Of a DNA stretch of 64,000 bases, positions 1 through 11,335 are shown piece by piece. Numbering within the stretch: position 1 is the first letter of the stretch; each line of letters opens with the position of its first letter. Position numbers and translations under genes: made by a program. Source of the stretch: Crocodylus rhombifer (lineage: Eukaryota > Chordata > Crocodylia > Crocodylidae). The notes beneath the pieces were generated by a model. It searched no databases, was not told where the DNA came from, and saw only the letters and a list, made by a program, of their open reading frames with translations. Where the stretch lies: NCBI GenBank assembly GCA_038503035.1, contig JAVSML010024431.1, positions 186,001 to 250,000 on the forward strand. Direction: 5' to 3'.

Positions 1-2985
1 TGTCATATAACGTGGTGAAAAGCTTAAAAATGCAGAGAGCACAGCAGGGAGTCTTCCAGAAGAATTCAAAGAACTGATAGGTTTGGGATGTGTTGACTGT
101 TTGATTTACACTATTTCAAGGTAGAAAAATATAGAAAAATAACCACCCCCAGAGGAATTTTACATGAACTCCAAAAAGAGTTGGGGAGTGGGGGAGGGGA
201 TGAACTGTGGATGCGTAACTGAAAAGAAATACCCACAATATTTTCATGAACCTTTCATGAGTGATTCATTTGAGTTTAATAAAAGGCTTTTGTCTTAATA
301 GTAGGGGCAGTATCTTAAAATGATATTTTCAGTGCATGTTTTACAATTTTAGATCACTATAATCCATTCACTGTCAGATGTGCAGCTTGCTGAAAAAGCG
401 ACATGAAAGACAAAAGAATTGACGCAGAAGTCACTGCAACTCATATCACAAAAAGAAAGCCAGGGAGCAGTTAAAAGTACTGCCTCTTCTTAAAAAGAAT
501 TTACTACCATGCTGTAGGCTGTATACCCAGTAGTGTGTGTATATAAGGAAAACATATTGCTGAAGAAAGTTACAGAAATAATACCTTGTATGGAACACAG
601 GGAGCTCTCATTTTGCACAAAATGTTTATCATATACTGTCGCCTATTAACTGTAGTGTTTCCTGCAACCAGAATTTCAATTAGGTGATTTGAATAGCACC
701 ATATAAAATAAAGACTGGCTTTTTAAAAATAATTATTTCATTTTATTGTCAAAGAATTTCATTAATTTCTTAAAGTAATCCCAATAATATATCATTATTT
801 CCGGGCAAATCCTCAGGACCTAACTCATGTTTTACTCTTTTCTCACTCAAGCAAACTATCAATAGAGTTTGCTCAAGCTGTGTTTGCAGTGTGATTATGT
901 TTCTGGAATAAACTTTAGAAAGGACCTACCATACTCTGCAGGCAACAAGGGTAGAAAATAACATGACCTTAGGAAGCATCAGCTTTGGAAGCTGTGGAAG
1001 TACATTTCCAGTGAAATCACATAGCCAAGGAGCCAGAGGCTCTACAGGGTGGTTTCTGCACATCTCACAGGGAGGCTGGGCCTGAAACCTATTGCTGAGG
1101 AGATGAATAGAGAGATGCAGCCCAATGCCTCCTTAGTGGAATGACTGGGAACAGATCTCTGCAGACATATTCTCAGATTTCCCCTACCTCAGCCTCTCTC
1201 CACCATGAGAGAAGGCACATGACCTCTAAATAAGATCCTTGACAGGCCAAATTCTGAGGTCCCTACCCCACTTTTATCAATCTTTTCTCAGGCCAACCCT
1301 ACTCTATGGCGGAACTCAAAATTCAGCTATTAATGAAACAATTGACAAGGCGCAGGAAAGAAGGAGAACACAGATTAGAGGAGCAAACTGCTACCAAGCA
1401 ATAATGGAGGAAAATACCAAGAGACCTGATTCTTCTCTTGCTTATAGCAGCTTCCTCTGGTAAAAGGGAGAAGATCAAACTCATTGATTTGGTAAGACAG
1501 AAGGGAATAGCTCTGTGGGAGTAAGGGAAAATGAGTCTGGCCTTCAGCAAATTATATTCTTCATAGAGCACCGTGACATTCCTCCACAATGACATTTAAC
1601 GGGTATGACTGAATTTACCTGCAGGTACAACCTTTAATTTTAGAAATGCTACCACTGAAGATAATTGGGTCTTCAAGTCCATTACAGGAGTCAATGGGTA
1701 TGTTGTTATTGAATACAATGGAAATAGGAATGGGTTCTGTGTCAGTGTCACATTCCTATGTTGTCACATACAGCAAATCACATGCTTTGTTATGTCTAGT
1801 AAATGCAAGCTTCACATTTTAGAAATGACACATTCTACTGAGAAATAAGAACGGTCTCCTGAGAACATATAAACAATGCAGAAATGCAGCATTTGAAAAG
1901 GATCCTTTTTTTCCCCCCAACTCATTTGAAATGGCAGCTCAAAGTTTTAGGCATGAAACTTTATGAACCATAAGTAACACTCTTCCAAATCAAAAGGTCA
2001 GCATGAAAACAATGACGCCTACCACAGAATCAGACTATTTTCTGAACCTAACACCTACAAGCTGTGAAAGCAAGACTCTATATGTGCATGTTTAATGGAC
2101 CAAGGTCCTGATTCTGGAATAAGATGCACAGAGCATCTTTGCCTCCATGTGGAATGTACTGACTCCTGTACAGATCTGTATAGATGTGGACTCTGGTTTT
2201 AGGCATGTCATTGTAGGATACAGTACAAAGTCTTTTACGACCCAAGAATTGCCAGTCCCTATAGCTCCTATAATGCTCATCATTATAATGGACGTTTTTC
2301 TTCCCTTGGGCGACACATCTTCTCTAACAATATATGGTTTCCATAAGAGCATACTGTGATTATTTCACTAGTATAGAGATGTGCTGCTGAAATAATGAAC
2401 CTGGGAGATGTTCCAAGATAAATAAAAAAATCACAGGTATGCTTTGCAGGTGAATTAAAACCAATAAAGTCCTGAAGAAGTTCTTGAACCAGAGCTTACA
2501 GATTTTTAATGCTGCAGCACACATGCACAATCCTCACCACAGGCAGAACCATGGGAAATGCTGGAAGCTATTGAACACTGGAAGTTTTCAACATGGAATA
2601 GGACAGATATTTAGCAGAAGTGTCTCCATACTTACCATGCATAAGCAGAAATCAGTTTTTAATAGCCTCCAGACACACATCTCCACCTGTGAGACTGAAT
2701 AATTTAATGTTAGAGTAATGGGCTGTAATACTAAATTCTAATAATTCAAACTGTAATCAAATTATAGCTTTGCAGACATATATATTGTGGCAAATACATG
2801 ACATACTACAGGAAAGGCTATGTTTGAAGAATGTTAAGGTTAAAAAGTTAAATGAACAAAAGGTAAAAATAACTTACTTAAAAGCAAGGAAGTGCCAGAT
2901 TTAAGGTCACCTATCACTTCAGCCCTTTGTGCCTGTGCTTTGTGATAAACTCTTTAATTAGATGATCACATACTGTTTTTTCTAC
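1..2985. other. AT-rich stretch, no gene recognised
   Basis: No exon, RNA gene or recognisable transposon was found on either strand. The open frames here are all under 90 codons, and none shows a recognisable domain or residue pattern. Confidence 0.6.
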
Positions 2986-2989
2986 AGGA

Positions 2990-3200
2990 AACCTGTCTCA
3001 CCAAATGGTCAGCTATTCAACATTTTTATTTATTTTCAATCGTCTCATCAATGCCTGGTATGAGGCAGCTGGCTTTTACTGTGCTGCCTTTTACTACGCA
3101 GATCTGATGAAGAAAGCCTTACATTTGAAAGCTTGTCTAATTCTATCCCAGCTATAAAGCTGGTTCAATACAGGGTATCACCCTGAGAAATCCTTGCCTC
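2990..3200 (+). mobile_element. Diverged Penelope-like element 3' tail
   Basis: The core reads 'gatctgatgaagaaagcc', then 'gaaagcttgtctaattct', then a decayed 'ggttcaata...gtatcaccctgagaaatccttgcctc'. This order (tgatgaag, gaaagcttg, ggtc-caata, gatatca, ccttgcctc) is the same as in the tails at 46672, 38629 and 62341. The upstream 'ctggcttttactgtgctgcc' resembles the segment before the tail of the coding PLE at 46.6 kb. The 5' limit is approximate. It is a diverged subfamily judged by eye. Confidence 0.45.
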
Positions 3201-3204
3201 GCAC

Positions 3205-3420
3205 AAATATTAATGAATTTATTTTCTCACTATTTCCTTAAGAAGTGGTATTATCATCCCCATTTTAAAGATGGAGAATATGGGTAAGAAGAGAATAAAG
3301 CCAAAATTAATGAGAATTTGCTCAGAATCACATAGTAACTTTGGCAGAGGCAGGTATAAGATCCAGTTCTTTAGTGTGACATTAGATATAACCTTACCCA
3401 TGAGACCATCCCTCATCCTC
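3205..3420 (-). repeat. MIR/L2-type ancient SINE or LINE remnant
   Basis: On the plus strand it reads 'tattatcatccccatttta', 'aagatggagaa' and, about 60 bases on, 'gctcagaatcacatagtaac' and 'ggcagaggcaggtataag'. This is the usual order of a minus-strand MIR/L2-type end (attattatccccatttta, agatgggga, aaggtcacacagctag, ggcagagccagga). Plus-strand reading frames over it are incidental. Confidence 0.45.
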
Positions 3421-4951
3421 TATCATTCTGCAATCGTGTGCCTTATTCATTCCATGCAGTCCAACTTCTGCAACAATAGAGGCAACAGTCCCACATGCAA
3501 CAGCCCGCCCTCAGAGTGCGTCTATCTTGGCACAGCCTCTTAGTTCCAGAAATTTACTTCTCCAGTGGACGTTTTTTAAAACAAAGGATGAAGAAAAGGG
3601 AGAGTGACCAAGGTCTGCAGTTTAGAAATGGTCCATCTCAAATGTCTTTTCAGGACAGGAGCTGCCATTGAATACCACATATTTCCCACCCCCCTCCCCA
3701 TGTTGCTGCCTCCCTGGCTTTGTGGAAAGTATGGTATTACTTATCGCTCCCCGTATTATGAAGTCTCAGTTGTATTTCCAGAGCAAGTCTATATTCATAT
3801 GTTCTCACATATAATGTGTTGTTGTTCACCTGCAGCGGATTGTCTTTTGAGTTATTTTAGAGGGAATTTATTTGTTGGCTTAATTTATTGCAATATTGAT
3901 TAAAATTCTCATGTGGCGCATGAGTGGGATATTACATGTGATAGTACAGACTTTGGTCGAGAAATAGGCAGCTACATCCCACACAACAGTTAAATAACAG
4001 ATTACACTTAGAAATGTAACTTACCCATTTTGCACAGATATGAAAATGAGTCAAGTGTATATCTTGTTCTGACTCAGCTGTTGAATAGGCTTCCCCGAGT
4101 ACTTAGTATAAGCAAAATGCAATATGAGAATATTCTTCTCTTTTGGCTATCTTCATCCACACTGCACCTATTATTAGGGCTGCAAGATAGCATACACGTA
4201 CCCAAACTACCTTTCAACTAGGTTATTTGGGTACTTTTATGACCTGAACTGAGTTCTGTGGTACCATAGTTTGGTTGTACCAGGACCTGTGCTGACAAGT
4301 TTGAACTTTAGCTCAAGCATAACTACATGAGCTAAAAATCACTGCTCTTGTGTAAGATAGACCTATCCTGGACATGTTATGTATTCCTGGCATTCTTGAA
4401 GTTGAATCCTTTTAAATCTATTCATACCAGAGACCATAATTCAGAGAGACTTAAAGGGATAAAGGCACAGAAAACATGAGGCAGCTGAATCTAAAATTGT
4501 TGGCAATGTAACATTATAGCATCATTCACTATTCTGTAGAAAAAGGTGGACCAAGGAAAATGATCTTGGCAAAGCATTAAAGACCTTGGGAAAACCAAAG
4601 TAATCACAGCAACATGAGACACAACTGAATGCCTTGGGAAAGCCACAAGATGGAAGAAAAATACACCTAGTGAATCATAATTTAGGCATCAACAAATCTG
4701 GGCTGCCAAATTATATATCTATGTACAGCCTAACGTCAAAAGTCTAATATAAGAAGAGACCTTATGTTTGTTTTGTTCAAAATGAAAAAAATCCCTGCTG
4801 GGAGTTATAACACACAATTCTGTAAAGCTGTGAAAACTGATTTAGTAGTGTTTGACTATTTCCAAACATTTATTTGGAAGTCTAAACTGAACTATAAAAA
4901 CAACTGTGCACACCCGTAGTTTTAAATGTATTGGTATTATTTGGTAAGGAG
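3421..4951. other. No gene recognised
   Basis: AT-rich sequence without recognisable exon, RNA gene or transposon terminus. Short chance frames only. Confidence 0.55.
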
Positions 4952-5054
4952 CCTCTTACCTCCTTTGAGGATCTGTGATGATGCAAATTACCTTGAAACA
5001 AAGGGAAATTCAAGGTAATTTGCATCATCACAGATCCTCACAGGGGGTGAGAGG
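4952..5054. repeat. Long near-perfect hairpin (inverted repeat)
   Basis: Positions 4967-4997 are an exact reverse complement of 5009-5039 (31 of 31 bases), separated by an 11-base loop at 4998-5008. The pairing continues outward for about 15 more bases with three mismatches, to 4952 and 5054. Each arm contains an octamer-like ATGCAAAT. It could be a palindromic MITE remnant, a recent inverted duplication, or a transcribed hairpin. The perfection of the inner arms in AT-rich neutral sequence implies youth or selection. Confidence 0.9.
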
Positions 5055-5160
5055 TTACATACGAGCTATGAACTGACTGCCCAGAGGAGTTTTCCATCTA
5101 ATGCCTCCTCTGTGAAATCCTATGAAATATGAACTTTCATTTCTACCCAGGAGACTTACA

Positions 5161-5279
5161 GTCTTTTATCTGACGCCTGATGAAGGGTGTTTGTGCCTGA
5201 AAGCTTGCAATTAAAGAATTTTTTTTGCAAAAATCTTGCTGGTCCAAAAAAATGATATCATCTTTACTATGAGTCCCAA
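5161..5279 (+). mobile_element. Penelope-like element 3' tail, solo
   Basis: It contains 'gatgaagggtgtttgtgcct', then 'gaaagcttgcaattaaagaa' and 'gatatcatctttactatgag'. It matches the 62341-62440 copy closely, including the distinctive 'actatgagtcc..attgcc' end, so these two form one subfamily. No PLE coding sequence lies upstream, so it is a 5'-truncated insertion. It begins about 100 bases after the 4952-5054 hairpin. Confidence 0.6.
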
Positions 5280-5689
5280 TTGCCTTTTCCTCTAGACCAA
5301 TTTGGCTTCAACCTGGGTACCTAGACAATACCAGAGGCATTCTGGCTGAAGGGACAAAAAGGGAATTAGAGACACTTGTGTCTAGTATTAGGAAATCTTG
5401 CATTCAAATGAATGAAGCAGAGAATCAGCCAGCTGAAGGAAATCTCTATTATTATTTTATTATGCTTCATCTGTCCTTTTTTGTTTTAAAATTGGGGGGA
5501 AAAATCTAGTCTCTCCAACAACAATTAAAGGTGTAGTCAATAAAAATATCACCAAACATGACAATGTGATAAGAAAAGTTCACTTAGATTGTAGCCAGCC
5601 AACATAGTAGCAAATCCCCTGTTTCCTCCCCCTTCACCTTCATTTCTTCTCTAACATTCTTTTATTTTCCTTTTACGTACAATCTAGGG

Positions 5690-6654
5690 CAGTGGGGCCA
5701 ACCTTTTTGCAAGACGTACCACAAATCAGCACTTCTTGAGTGCCACTGCAATCTACTTTCCCTGCCCCATCTGCTGTTTGCTCTCTTTTCTCTGTTATGT
5801 TTGTGTATTAAACAATGAAGATTTATTTTTTAATGCATGGGCCTGTTACCAGGTGAGGAAACTTTGCATTCAATCAGGTGTAGCATAAAGGGTAAGTTAA
5901 TAATATTTTTATACCTAATACAAATATGAAGTACTATGAAGACCTTTTACTGCAATATAATTAAATTAACGAATACATTCTTACCACTTTAAGCAATAAC
6001 AAATACGACATCAGCAGTTGATTAGTCTGTAAGGTTTTATTTAGGGTTCTCAGCTTTTAAGGTAGATTTTGGTTTGAGGAGTAAGGTTCGAGGATTAAAA
6101 TCTGAGGATTGAGGTCCGGGGATCAGAGCTGGCTGCCCGTTGAATCAAAGCTACTTCCCAGTTGTATACCCCTCTTGCTTACATAACTTTATTTCTTATT
6201 TTAATTCATACACATTCCTATGGTTGTTCATTTATGTTACACATTTCTAAAGCAACAGCTATTTTTTTATGGTTCACCCTGCCTTAGAGGGTCCCTTATC
6301 TGCCTGAGACAATATTTGGTTTTTCTGTTCTTAACCAATTTTTAGTATTTGTTGTTTTTCTGTTCTTGACCAATGTTTTAGTATTCTGAATTGATCCTAA
6401 CTTAGCAAAAACTACATTTCATGTAAACAACTCCTATTGCTGGGCGAGAGTCAAGCTACTTCTGTCAAGAAGCCTGCACTTAGGTCAAAGGCCTTTATTC
6501 TAGCCTAACATCTCTGCCCTGCGCTGCTTGCCTGACATGCTGTTCTGTTTCCTGCCCTAAATGCTCCTGTGCTATCACTATGCACACCCCAATCTGTTGT
6601 GCGCCATACAGAGAGGCTGCATATGCCACTTGTGCTGCAGGCTGGCCATTGCTG
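5690..6654. mobile_element. hAT-like nonautonomous transposon, copy 1
   Basis: The left end CAGTGGGGCCAACCT and the reverse complement of the right end CAGCAATGGCCAGCCT form degenerate hAT-type terminal inverted repeats beginning CAG. The element is flanked by 8-bp target copies at 5682-5689 and 6655-6662 (7 of 8 identical). The ends are GC-richer; the middle (about 5800-6480) is AT-rich with no transposase frame, and may include later insertions that I could not delimit. Confidence 0.7.
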
Positions 6655-6662
6655 ATCTAGGA

Positions 6663-6779
6663 TAAGGGCCATCAACCTTTCACTAACAGTGGGCTGACAT
6701 TGTCAACCCCATTGGTGGGCCAGATAAAATCTCTTTGCAGGCCAATTCTGGACCATGGGCTGTAGGTTGTTGACCTCTG
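6663..6779. mobile_element. hAT-like MITE, copy 2
   Basis: The left end TAAGGGCCATCAACCT pairs with the reverse complement of the right end CAGAGGTCAACAACCT. It is 117 bp and flanked by 'atctagga' and 'atctaggg'. Noncoding. The first two bases of the left end have drifted from the expected CA. Confidence 0.7.
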
Positions 6780-6787
6780 ATCTAGGG

Positions 6788-8352
6788 AATTAATATGAAT
6801 GAATTCAATGAACTCAAGAGTTGAGGAACAAACCCAAGTATAAACTGAAAGTTTCCTTAGAGTAAAAAGTAAAACCAATTCATCACTTTTTCTTTGAAAG
6901 TTACCGAAAGGAAAAATCTTCAGTAATGGGGTTAGGTCTGTTGTTTCATGAAATCCACATCAAACTGTGCTTATAAATTGTTCCAGCAAAAATCAAAATG
7001 TTGAGGTTCCATGAAACCTTAGAACTTTTCGTGGTATTTCCTTCACTACTGCTGTTGTTTTAAAAGTGTTTGCCTTGACATCCCTACTGTTGGTGCCTCC
7101 ACACACTGTCAGGCAATAGGGCACATTCTGGGCTTTCACATGCTAAAATGTGAAAAATCAATTTAATCCCCAGAAGACAGAACCATTAGTGTCAAAGGTG
7201 ACTAAACACGAGGAGTTATTCTATTGTACCAAAAAGGATACTGCTCGTCATCTCTCTTGCTTGCCCTCCCTCTTTCTGTCACATGCAAACACACACATAC
7301 ACACACACACCAAAACAAAGACGAAAATGAATTCGGTCCGATTATAATCTGCACAGTGTCACTTCTTTGAGGTTCTGTGTGCTTCCTGACATAAACATTC
7401 TCATTCACTGGCAATCAAAGGTTTCCCTCCAAAGTTTCCACATACTATGATAACATTATTAACTTTAATTATGAACGTCCTATGTCTCACCTAATTGCTA
7501 TCTCTGTTGCTCTGGAGCTCCTACCTGGAAAACAATTGTTCATTAACTTAAAGATGATAAAAAAAACTAGGTCAGTTCATAATCTTACTGATATTTGAAA
7601 ATTGTCCTAAAGTAGAAATCTAAACACAGACAAATAGATATTATTTTAGAGACGTAAAATTGGGGGCCCAACCATGCAATACCTTAGCAAAAGTATGGCT
7701 GAAGTCTGTGACAGATTTTTGCATAACTGAATAAGTTCTGAAAGACTATTCAGTCCAATATAATACTATCAAAATTTATATATTTAATTTCTAAAGCACT
7801 ATGCAGAGTCACCATGGACCTTGAAAACAGGGAGGTCAGTAAAAAGACTCCTTAAAAATAAGGTGAACTAATATGACAGTCAGAGAAGATTGGCCTTCAA
7901 TTTAAAAATCTAGCAAAATGACATAACTGATAGAAGAATATTCCCTTTAGCAACTCTGTGATTTTAGTAACACTGATTTAGAATATTTTTGACAACATTT
8001 TCTCCATCAAAAATACCAATTAGTTAAAATGAAAAAAAATTGCAAAAATGTACCTGTTTCGAAGAAAAATTTTCAAGTCCATAATGGAATTTCTGAGCAA
8101 AACAAGAAAGAGTCTGCTATAACAAGCAAGAGTCTGGAAATTAGAGAAAATATGGGAAACCTAATTTTGGGTTCCTCGTGTACCTGAGTTAAATTAGACA
8201 TGAACTTTGGTTTTCCATATTTCAGATGAATGATCTAACAATAAATTACAGGTTGTTCTGGGCTGGGAATCTCGTTTTCTCTCTTTCATGAAAAAGATTG
8301 AAAGGTCTTACTTTTGTTTTTATTAGGATAGAACCAAATGTTGCAATGTTGA
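6788..8352. other. No gene recognised; short (CA)n inside
   Basis: AT-rich DNA with a small imperfect CA run at about 7288-7311. No exon, RNA gene or transposon terminus recognised. Confidence 0.55.
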
Positions 8353-8515
8353 TTATGTATATCTATATCGATATCTAGTTATATGTATGGATCTATAGAT
8401 AGATATAGAATCTATCTATCCATCCAGATAGATAGATATAGATATATCTATATATAGATTATATATATGTGTGTGTATATATGTGTGTGTGTACATGTAT
8501 GTGTGTGTGTAAGTG
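8353..8515. repeat. Compound GATA/TA/TG microsatellite
   Basis: A run of tatc/gata/atag units passes into (TA)n and then into interrupted (TG)n ending near 8511. Reading frames across it, rich in V/C/Y codons, are products of the simple repeat. Confidence 0.9.
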
Positions 8516-9599
8516 TAAGACATTTTTATTTTTCATACTGCCCAAGGTTCAAGGTCCTACCAAACATAAGAATTCTTCAGTGTGATACACCTGGGCAAAT
8601 AGGCCTTTCCCTCCTTGATGTATTATTCCTCAGATGCCTCTCTCAAAAAAAAAGAAAAAAACATTTTATTTTTGGAACTGTACAAAACTATAGTCAAATG
8701 TCTGAGGGCATTAAATATGTCTATTTCTGCTGCATAGTGTGAGATAATATACAAAGTGTAAGGTTGCCTGCAGCAGTTAACTTGCTTATTGTTGCCCATG
8801 AAAGACTTAAGTGTGGGAACCATTGGCTGAGATGATTATGGAAGGATTATATATCTGTAAATTGGGTGAATAGCTATCTGACAAGGACCTTCATGGTCTT
8901 AAGTAATTAAATTGTAAAGGGTTTTAAGATCCTTTGATGAAAACTGCTACATACCACAAATATTGGAATGGCCTATACTTTATACAATGTAGTAGCTGAA
9001 AGCTAAAGAAAAATTCTATTCTTTCATCATTATATGTTGTAAATACATGGGATGAGTGGTACTTTGAGGTATCCTGACATAGAGACACTTCCTACCTACA
9101 TTTCAAACTGGTATGATTCAATACCATGATTTCAAGGAGAGCTATTCACATAGTGTACTAAACTTTGTCTAAGGTACCATTACTGCATTACAATACATCA
9201 TTCAGCACAGGGAACATATGATTCCAGGCTCCTCCCCAAAATATTCTCTCATTCTGATTTTTGTCACTCTCTTTCATCTTCTCTTGACTACCTTATTGCT
9301 GTCTTTTTTATTTATTTCCAATCCTTTGTCTCTTTCATTGGAATGATCTACTACATACTAACTTACAGGGTTGTCTTACAAATGCAGCTGAGCTGTACTG
9401 GGGATTTTGGAGTATCATCATCAACATATTCTCTGTCTGCATTTATTGTATTATATCATAGCAAGGAACTAATAACAAATGCAAAGGCTTCTCCTATAAT
9501 AGGTAGGGACCTATCTACTTTACAGTGAGAGAAAGCAATTTTCATGGCTTGGTCATGGCCCAAAGAGCCAATTTTGTAGTCATTCTCTGGTGGCCCTGT
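8516..9599. other. No gene recognised
   Basis: AT-rich DNA; only short chance frames and no transposon ends that I could identify. Confidence 0.5.
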
Positions 9600-9890
9600 T
9601 CCTCAGCAATGATTGGTGGAGAGGCCCTGCCCCCCCAGCACTAATTGGCAGACAGGCCCCAGGGGAAGGAGGGACAAGGGGGTGGCCACCGTCTTGAATG
9701 CTGGCTGCCTTTCATGCAGCCCAGCCCCTCAGCACTGGTTAGCAGAGAGGCACAATGGGGCAGCTGCCATCTTGGCTGCTGCCCTTTTTCCCGTCCCACC
9801 AGTGAGTCCTTTCTCCTCCTAGGTAAGCTGTAAGGCCAGGCCATAGCAGCAGCAAGGACCACTTGCTCTGAGGCGGGAGCCAGCATTTTA
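9600..9890. repeat. Unclassified GC-rich repeat with three CAGCA..ATTGG motifs
   Basis: An abrupt GC-rich island in AT-rich flanks. Related motifs recur at 9604-9616 (cagcaatgattgg), 9636-9648 (cagcactaattgg) and 9730-9741 (cagcactggtta), each followed by a 'ggcagagagg'-like stretch. The short overlapping reading frames on both strands are caused by low stop density in GC-rich DNA. It is probably a transposon or LTR fragment, but no terminus was found. Confidence 0.45.
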
Positions 9891-11082
9891 TTTTCATTAA
9901 GGTTTTTTTTTTTTGGTTGATGTCCTGGTAAATGCAGCCAATGCCACTTTTTGTGGTGATCATGGAGATTGCTGTTTTTTCAGGGTTTCCATGAAAATTA
10001 CAAAACCGTGATGATTTGAGTAGATTCCGAATTATAGGGAAGTCATATTAAAGGTCCCCAATAGACTGAGAATTGTAAATGTTATCTTTTAATCATAGTA
10101 AGAACATTATATTTATTGGAAGCAAGGATGGTCTTATGGCTAAAGTGTAAAAATGAGGGGCAGAAGGGATAAATTCTGCCACTGGATCCAATGCAAATAC
10201 CACATGGCCAAAAACAAAATTACATGACTTTGTTTTCCTATTTATCTATGTATAGATAACTAACTTATTAATATTGACCTACTTGACTGAAATATAGGAT
10301 GGGAAGGGGCCTACTACTGACCTACATTCACAGGCAACTATTTGTCCATAAATGTGCACACAATCATTCATTCTGGTCCCTCCTCACACCACAGCTTCAA
10401 AACTTCCTAGCAAAAGATACAACAGTTCACAGGGGAGATGATAACATCATCAAGGCCTTTTCGTTGCAATGGCAGGAAGTTTGTTTGGTTTATATTGCAT
10501 TCACATGTTTTGAGAAAGAAGTCCATACCTAATGCTATAGAGAAGGCAAAACCCCTACAGTCCTTGCTAATCTGACTGGGGGGAAATCCTTCCCAACCCC
10601 AAATCAGCTTAACTCTAACCATTAAGCAAGACACTCTGGCCTAGACCTGAAAGGCCCTCAGGTACTAGTAAAAGCATCCACACATTTCAGCTAAACTCCT
10701 ATTTCTAGATCTGTTCAATACTCGCTGTTTCAGTGGAAAGCAGGCTGGGAAGGCATTAAAAAAAAACCAAAATAAGGCATTGTTGGGGCAAGGGATAGGG
10801 GGAAGGGGAAAAAGGAATTCTTTTTGGTCCCTCATTACCAAAAGAAACTCTGAAGCATGGGATGTACAGGCTCTGCTCCGGTGGAGATTGAGGTTTTTTT
10901 TAACCTCATCAAAGGGATTCCAAATACTTGAATCCACATATTATATGCATTGATCTTTGAGGTGCTGCTTAATTCAACCCATATTGTAAATTTATTTGCA
11001 AGCTTCAGGTAAGAAGCTATAAAAGTGAAAAGTATTATCATTAGGTATTTCAGTTTTATTTTATTCTAATTTAGACCTCAAT
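9891..11082. other. No gene recognised
   Basis: Ordinary AT-rich sequence. A small 'gaggtt..aacctc' hairpin near 10890 is the only structure noted. Confidence 0.5.
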
Positions 11083-11335
11083 GGACACATCTACACAAGA
11101 CGCTACAGCGCTGTAACAACGCGCTATGGCTATGTAGCATCCGTGGGCAAAGACCATGATGCTGCAACTATATTGCCATAGTGACATGTTCCCTCGGTAT
11201 AGTGCATCACTACAGTGATGTAGCAGCTAAAAATAACTGTGTGCTGCTAGCACAGCACAGTACAGGCACTGTCATTTACTACTTTCAAAAGGAAGTGCTA
11301 AATGATGGCATAGTAACAACAGCACGTGTGGTATT
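11083..11335. mobile_element. MITE, 'CATCTACACAAG' family, one end eroded
   Basis: The left end GGACACATCTACACAAGACG matches the reverse complement of the right end of the 20821-21073 copy. Shared internal blocks include 'ctacagcgctgta', 'ctacagtgatg' and 'actttcaa.aggaagt.cta' followed by 'aatgatgg'. The far end, expected around 11335, is not clearly preserved. Noncoding. Confidence 0.6.

Larger units (their letters stand above)
5682..6787. repeat. Composite of two hAT elements with three copies of one 8-bp target
   Basis: Three copies of the target sequence are seen: 'atctaggg' at 5682-5689, 'atctagga' at 6655-6662 and 'atctaggg' at 6780-6787. Between copies 1 and 2 lies a 965-bp hAT-like element; between copies 2 and 3 lies a 117-bp hAT-like element. 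Eight-base target duplications are typical of hAT transposition. The arrangement implies that one element inserted into the target duplication of the other. Confidence 0.75.

Noticed and set aside
2092..2352. 86-codon minus-strand frame with a plus-strand counterpart
   Set aside because: Both strands are open by chance over the same bases. No homologue that I recognise and no splice signals.
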